The notes beneath the pieces were generated by a model. It was given only the letters and a program-made list of their open reading frames with translations. It was not told the origin of the DNA and did not search any database. Source: Azadirachta indica (taxonomy: Eukaryota > Streptophyta > Magnoliopsida > Sapindales > Meliaceae). Taken from it: a stretch of 64,000 bases of DNA. Shown piece by piece: positions 12,360 to 28,934 of the stretch. Within the stretch, counting starts at the first letter, position 1, and each line of letters begins with the position of its first letter. A program made the position numbers and the translations under genes. The DNA is taken from positions 6,508,481 through 6,572,480 of the forward strand of contig CM040448.1 in NCBI GenBank assembly GCA_022749755.1. Reading direction: 5' to 3'.

Positions 12360-14700
12360 TTATACTTATTCAGCTAGGCAAAAAGATAGACCAGGCTACT
12401 GCACTAGCATTGCTAAATGCTCCAACACGAAGCAAACTCTTCCAAATATGACAAATGCGGAAGTAGCTAAAAAATTCAGAGGAAGAAAGTATTGAGGACG
12501 CTGATACTATTGAAACCTTGGCAACAATGTTGAGGGAAGTATAACACACTTAAACATAAAATATTAACTTAGAGATAGTGTTACCGCAACAAGTGAAGAT
12601 CATCTGCCCAAAGTGAATAATAAATAGGTAAAGCAAGCAGCGAATAATGGCTTCTATGCTTCTAGGTCAAAGGATGAGCTTGTTCTGCATGGAGATGAGG
12701 GTTATGCAACTATAGATGACTGCTAATCTAGTAATGATAGTGATGTGAGAGATGATAATGACATTGACAGTGATAGTCCAACTATTATATATAAAAGGAA
12801 CAATAGAAGGTTTAAGTATATTATATATGAAAATAAAAAGATTGAATCAGAGAGAGTGCAAACATTTTTCACTATGTATGACTTCAAGAAGGTTCTTTAA
12901 GGCTTTTTTATGAGGAATGGGTTTAGATTACAGTGGTTAAAAAATAAGAAGGCTTGGATAACATGTAAACATATTATTGAAAGGTGTATTTGGAGAATTC
13001 ATTCAAGTCCAAGTTGGGATAAGCTATCATTCTAGATTAAGACCTATAACTCAACTCATTCATGCAAAAGTATATTTGAAAATTGGGAAGCAACATCTTA
13101 CTGGATTGCTGTCTAGTTTCTGCATTTGTTTACAACAAACCTAAACATGACCATTAAGATCATAATTAGTGTGTTGAAAAGAAAATTCAAGGTGACGTAC
13201 TGCCTAGTTAGGTTTTACAAAGCAAGAAACAAAGCCTTAGAGCTGTTAAAGGTAGATCACAAGGCATCTTACAAGAAGCTCAGTAAATATATTCTAGTTA
13301 TAGAACAAAGTAATCTAGGAAGTACATTTGACTTACAGACATAATGGATTCCAATTAATGAAAACCAATAGTTTAGAACATTATTCATTAGTTATGATGC
13401 ACAAAGAAGAGGCTTTTTCCAAAGACATAGGCCATTTATTAGGCTAAATGGTTGCCGTTTTCAGGGGCAATGCAAAGGAGTGCTACTTGTAGCAGTAAGT
13501 ATTGATGCAAGTTATGGGGTATATCCTTTGACATTTGGTGTAGTAGAAAGTGAAAATTAAAATTCTTAGAAGTATTTTCTTAAGAAGCTACATGAACAAT
13601 TTGGGAAGAATAAAGGCATTAGCTTATGCTTTATGATAGATATATAGAAGAGTATGTTGAATACATTGGATCAAGTTTTCCCCAACAATGACAAAAGGTT
13701 TTGCTAAAGGCACATATATGGCTTCAAACAGAAATTTCCAAGAGCTGCTTCAAAGAATTTGTTTTGATAAGCTACAAAGAGTGGATTAGCAGTTCAGTTT
13801 AACAAACATATAGAAGAAATCATCAAAATCAGTCCTGTTGCTTACAAATGGTTATGTGAAGTTTTAGTTGGTAACTAGAGCATGTGTTATTTCAGCATAT
13901 AGGTTAAGTCAACATATGTGACAAACAATATAAGTGAGACCTACAATAGTTAGGTGAATGAGTTCAGAGGATTATCTAACCTTAAAATGTGTAAGGAAAT
14001 AAGAATCAAGACCATGAAACTTATACACAGCATATTCTATTGTCAAACTAAAATCTCGTTCATATGCATGCTTGCTTATGCCAACACTGATTCTGTTTTT
14101 GTTTCCTTTGATCATGCCACGTTGCTTTGATGTTGGCACATTTAAGCCAACAAAAAAAAGAAAGAAGTGGAATTCTGCTACTTATGGTGAATAAGAACAT
14201 CACTAAGTTATAAGTAGAGATATAGGAGTTGTGTTTGGAGATGGAGATATATATATATAAGGTGTTGGTACATAAAAAGGATGGTTATGTTGTTGACTTA
14301 GGGACAAGAGATTGTGATTGTGATGTATGGAAAATTTCTAGTTTGCCATATGTTCATGCATTTAGGTGCATTGATGAAGTTAGAAAAAACTAGTCCAAAT
14401 ATGTTAGCTCTTATCTCACCAAGGATTACTATCACATAACATACAAAGAGCACATTAAGCCTTTGTTAAGGGAGATTAGATGGCCATAGATAGTGAACAA
14501 TAACTTGGATCCTCTCAAATTAAAGAAATAGTCTAGTAGGTCTAAGAAGAATAGAAAGAGAGAATAAGGTGAAGATCCTAAGATGAAAAAGAGTGGTTTA
14601 GTTAGGTGCACAGTATGCTTTGAGTAGAGGCATAACAAGAAAACCTGTAAGAAGGTGCATAGGAAAAGAAAAAAGAAATTTCACAGTGCTGAAGAGGTGA
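12360..14700 (+). pseudogene. MuDR/MULE transposase pseudogene
   Basis: Three domains appear in order on the plus strand. First is a MuDR N-terminal DNA-binding domain (about 12870-13080; 'FFMRNGFRLQWLKNKKAWI', 'CIWRIHSSPSW'). Next is a MULE transposase core (about 13380-14060; 'HRPFIRLNGCRFQGQCKGV', 'YGVYPLTFGVVESEN', 'VTNNISETYNS'). Last is a SWIM zinc finger (about 14310-14360) with a C-terminal CX2CX4HX4C knuckle (14608-14652). Many in-frame stops are present. The first catalytic Asp of the usual LDGC motif is Asn (AAT, 13447-13449). The third SWIM cysteine is Tyr (TAT, 14348-14350). A stop lies inside the knuckle. Terminal inverted repeats were not identified, so the element limits are those of recognisable coding sequence. 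Confidence 0.88.
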
Positions 14701-16637
14701 TCTCTTGCATTTATTGTATATAATTCAACAATTCTATTATAGTTGGTTCTCTTGTATAGCTTACTTAATTTTCTTCATTTGAAAGATTTCTTATATGAAG
14801 CAAGTGGCTGAAGTAAGACACTAAGGCACATAAAAACCAATTTAGCATGACATTGGGTTAAGGACTTTGTTTGTAGTAGTACTAAATTCATGATAAAGTT
14901 TATGTTATCAATTTTACTTAACGCTAAATTGGATGCATTTATTTCCAAGTGCAAGCCAGAGTAGTCAAGCTTAACATTAACTCAAAAAACATGACTAAAA
15001 TCTAGCAGTTTTTGTGTCAAATGAAAAATGAATAGGACTTGCAAAGGGATAACATGATATTTTTGTGTTGAGATAATAGATGATACCACATTTATTGCTT
15101 TAGGGGGAATAATGGTGCATCATTTATAGTGTCTATATGTGGAAACCATTTACATGGGATTATGGTTTTGTAAGCATTATTATGTTTGGTAAATATATTG
15201 ATTTGTAGTTACTAACGCATGCTATCATATATGCAATGTTGTCGACGTATATATTAGTTACTGATGGAACATTGTTGTATTAAATGTTATGGTTTGAACA
15301 CATGCTAGTTTCAAATTTGGCTGTTGATATTTGACTAGTCTCTTATTTAAGGTAATGTATCTTTGTTGATGTTGAGATATTTTACTAATTGACCTAACCT
15401 TGTGCACAATGTTATTAGTTTGATGGTCCTGTTATTATCGTTACACCATGCCAACTAGTTCTATTGAGTTACATTCATTACATTACGATTAGTTTACATG
15501 ATGTTTATAGTATATGACAATAGAAGTATAAAATGTCAATATTCAAGGCATCATTGCATCAATAATATAGTTGTAAATTGAAACAAGTTCATGCATTGTA
15601 GATTGAAACAACATCAAGTAAATGACCCAGGTGCATTGTCTAGTTGTTGCATTTAGAAAAAAAACTGTAAATAGATAACACGCATATTATAATGTTGGAA
15701 ATTAACAACATTTTAGCTTGAATTCTATTTGGATATTTGCACACCCTGCCTCTAAGCATTACTATAATCTCATTTTTGATGTTGAATATAGTCTACCTTA
15801 TCAAGCATTAGTTGCGTGCCATATCCTTTAAACCATAAGTTGCAATTGAAATCATCATCTTCTAGACACCAAAATCTACAAAACTTGCATTGGTCATACC
15901 TGTAGCAGTAATAAAACTTGTTTCAGTCATTTACAAACTCAAAGATTAACAACAACTCTTGTTGCAAAAACAATATTTATTTTGAAATTTTATCAATGCT
16001 CCATTTACTTCCTTCCTCCATTGTTTTGCCTTGCTACTAGTTGAGTCTCTTTTTGTATATGACTGCTAGATGCCATTTGATGTGGTGAAAGTGACTATAA
16101 ATTGAAGGATGTGTTACTGTTGTAAGTAAAGATGTGAGGATTATTTGATGCTTAGTTATTGCAAAGAAAATGCTAAGTTTCACATATTTCACTTTGCAAA
16201 AGGCTAATAAGAGTGTTCAATGTAGAAATCTCATTTTCTATTTTAATTTTTTTATGTGCAGTGAATATAACTATTGGTTTCCAACCGCTATAAGGCTTGT
16301 CTATAACACTGTCACATTTTTTTTCCACTTACACGTTTATAATCAAGCTTACTCAATACAATATAAATATATCTATGGGTCAAGATTAGTAGTCCCTTTT
16401 TTACATATGTTTTTATATAAATTATTAATCCTTAGATCAATGGTATGTGAATGATAATGAAATAAGATATAATAAATATTTTATATTCATTAATTAAGAT
16501 CTTTTATGTCTTTTAACTTTTTGTTTCCTACCTTGCAATTTATAAAATTTCTTTCTTATTTTTTCTTATTTGTTACTTCCTAGTGCTTCTCTTTGTTGTT
16601 TCTCTACCTTTAAAGCTTGCCTACACACATCATTGTA
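14701..16637. other. Intergenic DNA after the MULE relic
   Basis: No gene supported. The right end of the MULE presumably lies here, but no inverted terminal repeat was recognised. The 94-codon open frame at 16170-16454 is low-complexity, aromatic-rich and unrecognised. Confidence 0.5.
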
Positions 16638-17447
16638 GGCATGTTTGGTACGCTGCACTGGACTGTATTAATTTTAATAGATTGGATTAGATTGTATTGA
16701 ATTAGATTGGATAAAATTTAATACAGTACCATGTTTGATGTGTTATTGTACTATAAAATATTAAATTTATTTTATTTATTTAATTTTATATTCTTACTTT
16801 GAATTAAATATTAAATAATTTAAAAAATATATTTGATAATAACCAAAAAATTGCAATTGTCTACCATAGCCACTGGCTACCATTGCCAACCATCACTAGC
16901 TCCGCCGGCTGCTAGTGACCATCATCCTTTTGGATTTTCGTGAATAATATTGGAATCCTTGTGAAATACTCTATACGATGATATAATTATTATCACCATT
17001 TGTGCTACCATTCACTATAGACAGAAGTTGATTGTTTGAATATCAAATATTCAACATCAAATCTATAGCGAATGGTTGCTCAGACAATGATAATAATTAT
17101 AGCATTGCATAGAGCGTTCGAAAAGAATTCTAATGATATTTACTAAATTCCAAACAAACGACAATCACAAGTCACTGATGGTGGCCAGCAATAAATAATA
17201 TAATTTAATAGATTTTAGAAGTTATTATTTTAAAAAATTATATTTTAATAAAATAAAATTAAAAAAATAGTGTTGTGCAGCCATGACCTGTGGAGAGGAG
17301 CGAGTTAAATTTTGGAAATCAAGATTATATTATTTGTAGTTTTTATATAACCTAGTCCTTTCTATTTTTTGCACTAAACACTAGACAAAAAAATTTTTGT
17401 CTTGAACAGTAAAATAATGTAGTACAACCTTGCATTCCAAACATGTC
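16638..17447. mobile_element. Foldback (long inverted repeat) MITE, ~810 bp
   Basis: The ends are inverted: GGCATGTTTGGTA at the left and its near complement TTCCAAACATGTC at the right. Inside, the arms continue to pair. For example 'AATTATTATCA' with 'ACCATTC.CTATAGA' (about 16984-17022) is mirrored at about 17058-17102, and 'GAATCCTTGTGAAATACTCTAT' (about 16950-16975) is mirrored at about 17108-17134. No coding sequence is present. A clean target duplication was not found; the flanks share only CAT(T)GTA. It is probably a deletion derivative of a hAT or Harbinger element. Confidence 0.75.
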
Positions 17448-17649
17448 ATGTATATCCAGTAAGGTTGCAAATTGACCAAATTAATAATTTGAGGTCTCAA
17501 GCCTCCAAGATATCATGCGATAGTATGCTCCTTCACTTCTATCAAGTCGCACTTCATCTTGAGATGTTTTTAATTATGTAGGTGTACACTTCAGCCATGA
17601 TGTCTTTTCGCTGTAAGTTGTGAAACTTTTTCTTCATTACGTCTACTCT

Positions 17650-18490
17650 CCTTCCATTACATCTTTTTATTTTAATTACTACTTGTAAACTAAATATTTT
17701 AAAATTTTCGATGATTTTCAACTTTATCCATAGTTTATTGACAATTTTAACAAATAATCTCAATTTTCTAAAAAAAGTAAAATAACGCATTTACTCTTAC
17801 TATTATTAATACTGTGCATGCAAAGACAAAAATGACCCTATATAATAAAAAAAAATAAAATTTGCTCTATATAATTAATAATTTATGTTTTATTGAGAAA
17901 ATTAAATTACTTACATATATTAAAATTAAGTTAAAATTTTCTCGTAATAAATATATAAATAAACTTGAATTAAATTATATATCAAAATAACTCATATATA
18001 AATTAATTAATTAACTACCTAATTAAAAATAATAAATATATTAATATTTCAAAAATGCTAGTTGATAATTTGATATTTGATATATGGAAAAAATAGTAAA
18101 AAATTTAAATATACACAACACGATATAATAGTAATATCAATTATTTAATTAATAATTAATTTTATATATGATTTATTTTGATATATAATTTAATTCAAGT
18201 TTATCTTATTTACTTTTTCAAGAGAAAATTTCAAATTAATTTTAATATACAAGTAATTTATTTTTCTCAATAAAACATATATATAGAGTAAATTTTATTT
18301 TTTTACTATACAAGGTGATTTTTGTCTTTGCAAGTACAATATTAACAATAGTAAGGATAAATGTGTCATTTTACTATTTTTAGGGGCATTGCTAATTATT
18401 TTAAAAAATTGAAGTTGTTTGTGAAGATTATCAATAAATTAGTAGATAAAGTTAAAAATTAAACAAAAATTTTAAATGAAAATCATTTTA
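17650..18490. mobile_element. Second foldback element with long imperfect arms
   Basis: The left arm (about 17670-18010) and right arm (about 18130-18490) are inverted copies. 'GCAAAGACAAAAATGACC' at about 17820-17837 pairs with 'GGTGATTTTTGTCTTTGC' at about 18314-18331. 'AACTTGAATTAAATTATATA' at about 17962 pairs with 'TATATAATTTAATTCAAGTT' at about 18181. 'AAAAGTAAAATAACGCATTT' pairs with 'AAATGTGTCATTTTACTATTTTT'. The right arm carries a ~20-base insertion. The AT-rich centre is not coding. Confidence 0.75.
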
Positions 18491-21400
18491 ATTAATTAAC
18501 TTACCTAAATACTTTAAAAAAAATCATTTAATGTAGAATGCATAGAAAGTTTGATTACAAAATTTAAAATCCTTCAAACCAAAACTTTTGGTTTTTAATT
18601 CAAAATTTATAGTATAAATTTTGTTTTTAAGGATTTAATTAAAGTATATAAAAAAATTAAATAATTCTATTACCATTATAATTACGATTGTTGTTTATGT
18701 ATATATGTCTTCTATAAAATAATAATATCTTAATTTCAAATCTTTTATTAAATATTTACAGAATAGTAATTTTTGAATTTTTCAACTTATAAAGGATTAA
18801 TAGTTAGATCACAAAACTATTTTGTTTCTGTATTTCTAAAATATAAGTGTGTGATTTGTTCTAATTTATCCTATTAATAGTATAGAGAACAAGTCCCTCG
18901 TGTTGTTAGAGATGGTTTTACCCTATCAAATATTTATCCTAATATATGAAGCATGGAATATATGAAATAAATCACAAAGTATTCAAACTATGATTCTTAT
19001 TTAATATTTAGATCTCACGGCTGAATTCAAAAAAAATTTTCCAAACCAAAGAAAAAATTATGAATTGAAATTTGAAAGATTTTTTCCCATGAAATTCCCC
19101 ATTTTTGCTTTAAATTCGCTCAACGGACCAATGTTTCTTTTGGAATTTTAGCAATTAAAATTTAAAAATATTTAAGGAGAGAAAAGATGTAATAAGAAAA
19201 GAGAAGATATAAATTAAAATATGTAATAAAGTAGAAGAGAGGTTTTATAAGTTAGATGTAAGAAAGAGCAAAAAGAAAGAGACATGAAAGACCCTATTCA
19301 ATGTATTTATAAGAATTTTTTATATTTGTTAGTTACAATCCTAATTCTTAATAAACATTTAATCTACGGTTTATGAGTTAATATAAAGATATGTATAAAA
19401 AAATAGATTTGTTGATCCTACCCTTATATCTATTTAAAAACAAAAAGTGAGATACTTATAATTTAGACATTATGAACCCATGGTGAACAATAAGCAAATA
19501 AAATATTAGCTAATCTCAAGTTTCAATTTTTTGTCCTTATTCAAGATATGGCAAATAAAGGGCAAATATATCTTTTTCGCGATAATGGACGGTCAACTAA
19601 CAATCCAAAAGAGGTATGTATGCATTACCCAAATTTTCTCTCTAGGTATTAAAAAGCTAAATCTCAAGGGAAGTCTAGGTTAAAATCCTTTTTTTTTTTT
19701 TAAATAAGTGAGATAATTTTTTTGATAATAAAATTGTAATTAATTTTGAAAACTTATTTTCAAAATAGTTTATTTTCACTTTTAGTTAAAATTTTGAAAA
19801 ATAATTTTCTTTAAAAAATTGAGTTTTATGCAACCAAACTTACGTTGAAAATCTGAAAATTTATAATGGAAATAAATATGAATGTTTGAATGAGAATAAT
19901 TATTTGTTTTTCTCGTTTGAGATGTAAGTATAAGTAATAAGTTTTTTTTTTTTTTTCAAATTAAAAATTTGACAACAATCCCAATTTATCAAATTTAAGA
20001 ATGTTAAATTATGATAAGAAAACAAAACATTTTTTCTTTAAAAAAATAATACAATTCATTAATTAACCCTTTTGTCCTTTTTATTTTAATTTGTATTAAA
20101 AGAATCTCCAATATTCATTTCTTCAAATGCAAAGGTTAGTGCCTTTATATTGTTTTCACTATAAATTGAAGCAATAAAAATTGTCATCTCATTTGTTGAG
20201 TGTCAACCTTTTTCGGTGAAAAGATGCAAGCAAATTGGAAGTACCACACACAACCCTCACTAGAGTCCAATTTAGCCGTGGGTGCTTTATCTTGTTCTTG
20301 AAGTTCTCTAGCCCCGAATAAACATTGTCAATTTGAAAGAAAAGTTTGTGTTAATTTTTTTAATTTAAATTATGTTTTTTTTTTAGTAAAATGAGGATTA
20401 CTTGAATTGAATACGCGTTATATGTTTGAATACTCCTTGAGATTGAAATGAATGACATAAATATGTACTGAATTGAACTGAAATCCACACTAAATATGGA
20501 GTATATTACCCACTCACTATAACTAGAGTTCTCCATATTATGTGAATAAATTTTTTTTTTCTATGAGAGCAAACATCGCCCAAAATATTATGATAAATAA
20601 TTACTTATAACAACTACAGCCTTCACCTTGCCTTAAGCCATTATTCACATTTGTTTGATTTTTGGTGTGCTATTTTATTTTCTTAAATATTTTGAAGCTA
20701 AAATTATGATTATTGAATTTTTGTCCAATCAGCCTAATCATACAATAAATGTGCCCTTATGTTATTAGGTAAAAACTTAACATTAATATTAAAAAATTTA
20801 AGATAAATAATATATTTATAGATTTGTATCTTAAGATCTTGTTTAATCTTATACACCGACAACTTCTTCTAGAAGTTGTATATCTATTGATACCAAGTAC
20901 TCTTAAAATACGAATTTCATGTTTTGATGGATAAATTATGATGTTGATGAAATTTAAATAAGACATTTTTGAAAAGAAAGAACTTCTTAGGACCATTCAA
21001 TGTGTAAGAGAAAGTAGGCCACCACTAAGTTGAAAAAACAAATTAACTTTTTCTTTTGCTACTGTGCGTTTACTTTTTGTTGTTTTGAAAGTGCAACAAA
21101 CAAAATGTTTAGTGAATATTAATTTTCGTTCAAAATTACTTATTTTTTTATTTTTACTTAACATATTTTATGCTATAGTTGTTATAACTTCAAAATTATA
21201 GTATTTTAATATTAATTAAATTTTTTTATAACAAAAGGTGTTTTACAAAGTGTTATGCGGGTATTAATTTTGTAATATAAATATAAATATGTGTGTACCT
21301 GTGTGTAAATATATATATATATAATAAAAATATATATATATATATATATGGAGGATAGATTAACAATTTTTTAATTTTATACAATTTTTTACTGGAGAAT

Positions 21401-23006
21401 TAATATATACTTCCTGAGACCGTTGTTGACTGTTAATTTTAGAGATAATTAGGTAAAATACATCTTTTCTCTAGCATGTTTATTTTTCTCTAGTCTTTTT
21501 ATTTGGGAAGTGAGAATAAAGAATAAAGACAACTGAAAATGAAAAAGGCATAAAAATAAATCAAAAATTAAAAAATTAATACAGTTGAGCATTTAGTTAT
21601 TCAAGAAATCGAAACTAAGAGTAGTGAACTTTGATAAATTGTAATTAGGCAAGATGTCTATTTTTTTTAAATATTTATAAAAATTCTAATTAGCCTAGAA
21701 GTTGAACTTGCTTGTAAACTATTGTGTGAACCATAAAAATAAAATGCAAACCAAAAATAAAACTTTTTTAATATTACATAAATTTAAATTAAATTTCTAA
21801 ACTTTTTGTCTAAAATTAAAGTGTTAAGAGTATTTTAGTCATTTTAATTAATAAAGTTAGCCAACCAACGGTTCAAAATTCAAAGGAGGTATATATGTAT
21901 TTTTCTAAACTTTCATTTATGTGTAGATTTTTCAAACTTGAAGGAAGGTATGTGTTTAATTCTTCTTTATTATATCATTTGTAAATCATTAAATTTTGAT
22001 ATTTTTAATGTTTGAGATTAAGGTAATATTTGTTTTTTCTATCTAAAATTTGAATATGATTAAAATTTAAATTTGATTTAAATTTAAATTTGACTAATGT
22101 GTTTATTTTTTTTATTTTAAACGTTTGAATATAAATATTAATTTATTTATTTTCAAAAAATTAAAAAATTTAAAATTGATATGTTGACATTTATACTTTA
22201 AAAAATTCGAAATTGATATATTAAATTATTGACATATATAAATATTATATAATAAACTAATAGTATTGTTAAAAAATAAAATATTTAATTTATTCATAAA
22301 TTTAGTTATTCAAATTTAAGTTAAAATTTTTAATTTAATTATATTAAGATATTTTTGATAAATTTTCATATATATGTTAAAAATAAATACCTATTAAATA
22401 TTTGAATACTTTTATTCATAATTCAAATAAAAAAACAAACAAATCATATAACTAACATATATAATTAATCCATTTCAATTAACGTATATTTATGAGATAC
22501 AGTGTTAATTATTAAAAATATATAAATTCAGTTAATTATAAATGATATAAAAAAATACCTAAAGTTAAAAGATGAATGTTGTTTTGATTTTTAAATAAAT
22601 ATTTATATGCACACGCGTGGGTATGTAAGTATCTATCCATGAAACCAATGAAATTAATAGTTGAAAACGACTAATTTGTTTGTATCTCTTGTGAGTGAAA
22701 ATTTGAATAGAATGATTGGTGAATTTGACTATCTTAACATCATAATTTGTTTGCATATGAGAAATTTCTCTCTCCATCCGACAATGGACACACAGCACAT
22801 GATATTCAAACTAACAATAATAGGCAATAATATGTTGAGATAAAATAATGCACACCCCCGTGATAAAAAGCACTTTGGAATTAGCAAAAGCCATTCACAA
22901 ACAGCCAATTTCCAAAATATTATACTCATTAATCATAGACCACTTTGTAAAAGCCTGAGATTCTAGCTGCAAGCAACTCTTTCTCTCTTGCAGAAACGGG
23001 CTTAAT
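18491..23006. other. AT-rich intergenic DNA upstream of the SCPL gene
   Basis: No gene supported. An AT microsatellite runs at 21309-21349. Two short segments resemble each other and one near 2460-2600: 'GAGGTATGTATGCATTACCC' near 19610, a similar stretch near 21885, and 'GTAATGCACACATACCTC' (inverted) near 2521. They may be ends of a dispersed MITE family. The last ~200 bases before 23007 should hold the SCPL promoter and 5' untranslated region, but I see no convincing TATA assignment. Confidence 0.5.
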
Positions 23007-25646
<2,640 letters not shown>

Positions 25647-27285
25647 TCCCATGAGCAAATTCATGAATAAGCAAGGTTGATGTTGACGGTAAGGCATTCT
25701 TGAAAAACTGAATCTCTTCAACGGACAAATGTGATATTGACTGTGAGTCCAATTCTTTTCTTGCCAATTAAATACACATAAATGCTGTTAAATATTAAGA
25801 GAACAACCAGTTCTGTGACTTCTTATTTCAACAAATGATCTAATTTGAATCCCACATTCATTAAGTGTCGCACTCTAAATTTGAGCCTGTTGGCTGCACT
25901 AGCTTTGGGCTTCATTAAAGCCCTAAAATCTAGAAGTTATAAATGTTGGGTTGGATCAAATTATCTTGGCCCAAATGAACTTGTCTCAAAGGCTTTGAGA
26001 CGAGTGCAATTGGGAAGTCAAGAACTTGAGCCAACCACGACAATCCACGTCACACCGCCCTCCCATTACTCCTCTCACATGGATAAATAAGGGGTATATT
26101 TAAAAAAAAAAAAACTAAATTTTTAATTCAGTTTACTTCAATTAGTTCAATCTCACATTCTCCTTCTACCTTTAAAATAGTGAATCTGCATACATAACTC
26201 TTGTTTTTGTTTGTGTGGAAAGTGAAAATAAATAAGATTTTTTCTACAAAAGTTGTCTTTTCTTACATTATAAAATCCAATAATTCTGCTTTTGATAATT
26301 TATTTTATATATATGAAATAATAACATTTTCTTCACATGACTTTAACCAAAAAAAAAAAATTATAATATAGTTTTATCAATTTTAATTTTTTAGTCCATG
26401 ATAATAAAAATATAACATATTTTATACTAAAGGCCTATTTATTTTTTTTTTTATCTAAAATCTAAATAAATTTAATTATACAAATCTAAATAAATTCTAA
26501 ATTATATTTTTTTTAAATTATCATGTCTGAATATAAATATGTGAAATAAAATATAGATACCTATATATATATACACATATATATAAATAATATGTATAAG
26601 GATGTTTTTAAAATTACATTTAGATAAACTTATTCAAAAATTTTAAAATTTAGAGTTAAATTTAAAATTTTTAATTTAATTTTATTCATATGTAATTACA
26701 AGTTTTGATGTTAATTTGAAAAACAAACACCTTTAAAACATATAAATAATTGAACTAAATTATATTTAGGTTTTATCGACACTAACTCAAAATAGATTTG
26801 ACTCATTTAATAATAGTATTAAAAATTAAAAACTCTAACCTGATAAGTTTATTAAACGAATTAAGCAAATTATAATTATTTCATTTGCTTATCATATTTT
26901 TGGTATAAATTTTAGCATATTTTATAAAATATTTATACTATCACATAGTCAAATGCTCATAATTTTATTACTAATAGAATTAAATATATATTAAAATATG
27001 AAAAATATAACTAAATACTTTTAAAATATGAAAAATATAAAATAATTTACTAAATTATAAATGAATAACGCGTGATATAATTATTAGAATAGTTAATTGA
27101 ATTATAAATAAATTCATGTTTTAGTGATTATAAATCCTAATCCAACATGATTATAAATTATATTATATTCGTGTCAATTATTTATCTATTATGTTATCTC
27201 AACTCAACTTACACAAACTAAATCATGTGACTTTCGTGTGAGGTTGATTGATAGTATAAAATATTGCCAATACCCTCGTTATACA
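25647..27285. other. SCPL 3' flank and AT-rich intergenic DNA
   Basis: The 3' untranslated region of the SCPL gene should occupy the first few hundred bases. A less AT-rich segment at 25840-26095 is open for 81 codons (25845-26090). It reads like non-coding repeat DNA containing 'AATCCCACATTCATTAAGTG' and has no recognisable protein similarity, so I do not call a gene. Confidence 0.5.
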
Positions 27286-28934
27286 GAGAGATGGCAAATG
27301 GGCTTATGTGCCAGGTTGGCCTAGATATGCACAGTAGTCATGCTAGGCCCAACCCAATGTTGTTGACCATTTAAGTTTAAAAATTAAATACAAATCTTTG
27401 CAAATTCAAGAGCTTAAAACTCAAGATTTGAAGGAAATTTAACACATTGCTTAACGTTGTAGAACAAAAACAATGCAAATTATAATTTTTTAATTTAATC
27501 AATCATGTCCTTCATAATTATTTTTTAAATTCATTTTCTTAATCAAGAAATTTATTAAAATAATAAAAAAGAAAAATTAACTAATTTTTAATAATTAGAA
27601 CAATAAATTTTGATAAAATAAAAATAATAAATTGATATAAATAAAATAATTAAATTTTAGTTAATGAATTAATTTGTTGTAATATAGTAATATAAGATTA
27701 ACAAAACAAAGAATTTCTTGAAGAATTTTTTTCTTTTAATATTTTCTTTTCTTATGTACCAAATAAAATATTTTATGTAAAATTAACAAAAAATAAAAAA
27801 CTTTAAGATTTATTTAATATACCTTCTCTAATTTTATCAATTCTATTAAACACTACATCATAATTTACTATTATACTTATTTATTTATTTTATTTGTATA
27901 GATTAATAGATAAATTATAGTAAATGTGATATTTTGTTCTAACAAAATTTTTACCGGCAATATTTTGTATAAATTGTCTCAATCAAATTGATAATTGTTG
28001 TCAATTATCTTTTTTTAATAATTAATTTATGAAAAAATAAATATTTTTTTTATTATATTATTTTGATAATACGTGAAAATGGTAATTCACATATAAAAAA
28101 AATTAAATTAATAGAATATTTTTTAATAATAAATTAAAAATTAATAATTATATGAGCTAATTTTTTTTTTTAAATTCTTTAAATATATAATCAAGTTAAT
28201 AAATTTTATACTTTAAATATATTTTTGTGATAATTGAGATTTTTATCAATATAATCTTTATTTTTGAGAATTTTATGTTAAATATCTAATAATTCATATT
28301 TAATTATCTATATATAATTTAAATTATTGATTTAATGTTAAATAATAACAATTATGTATGAAAATTAAATATCTTTTTGGAAAATTTTTTAAAATTAATT
28401 TTTTAAAAAAATAGTTATATTTCTAATCAAATTTATTTTATTAGAATTTAAAAATTATAATATTAAAATATCATTGTTGTTCCTTTAAAAAATTATAAAG
28501 AAAATAATTGTAATAAAATTATAGTTAAATCATTGTTAAAGATAAAATTATGGTTAGATTATACAATTATTTTATATCAATAATACCAATTTAAAAATAA
28601 TATTGTTAATTAGTAAATTGTTGTTCGCCTTCTAAGTTTTGAGCTCGAGTCCAAACAATTGTAATATATTTTTTTTAATGTCAGGACAAACCAGGGCCAA
28701 AATTGGGTTGGGGTCAAAATTAGCTCCACCCAGTCCACTCAAGTCCATGAGGCGGGCCGGCTTGTCATAGTCTTGGGTCAAGCCCAACCCATAAGCTTGA
28801 TTTCTCGGCCTAGCTCGACCTAGCTATCATGTAGTATCGGGCCGGGCTGTGAATGTTAACGAGTTATGGTGAGCCAGATCATCACTATTCATAATTCCAT
28901 AGGCCGAGCGGACCCCACCCATTTATCACCTCTG
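27286..28934. mobile_element. Non-autonomous hAT element, 1649 bp, with 8-bp target duplication
   Basis: The terminal inverted repeats are AGAGATGGCAAATGGG at the left (from 27287) and AGAGGTGATAAATGGG read inward from the right end, 14 of 16 bases matching. They are flanked by GTTATACA (27278-27285) and GTTATAGA (28935-28942), an 8-bp target duplication with one change. An 8-bp duplication with CAGAGGTG-type ends identifies a hAT element. Both subterminal regions are GC-rich with GGGCC-type motifs (about 27300-27360 and 28690-28930), as in other plant hAT derivatives. The interior is very AT-rich with no transposase, so mobility would require an enzyme from elsewhere. Confidence 0.85.

Noticed and set aside
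25850..25870. TCCCACATT, like a plant snRNA upstream element
   Set aside because: It differs from the RTCCCACATCG consensus at the conserved end, and no TATA box or snRNA sequence follows.
25845..26090. 81-codon open frame after the SCPL gene
   Set aside because: It reads as dispersed non-coding repeat. No family resemblance and no promoter or splice logic.
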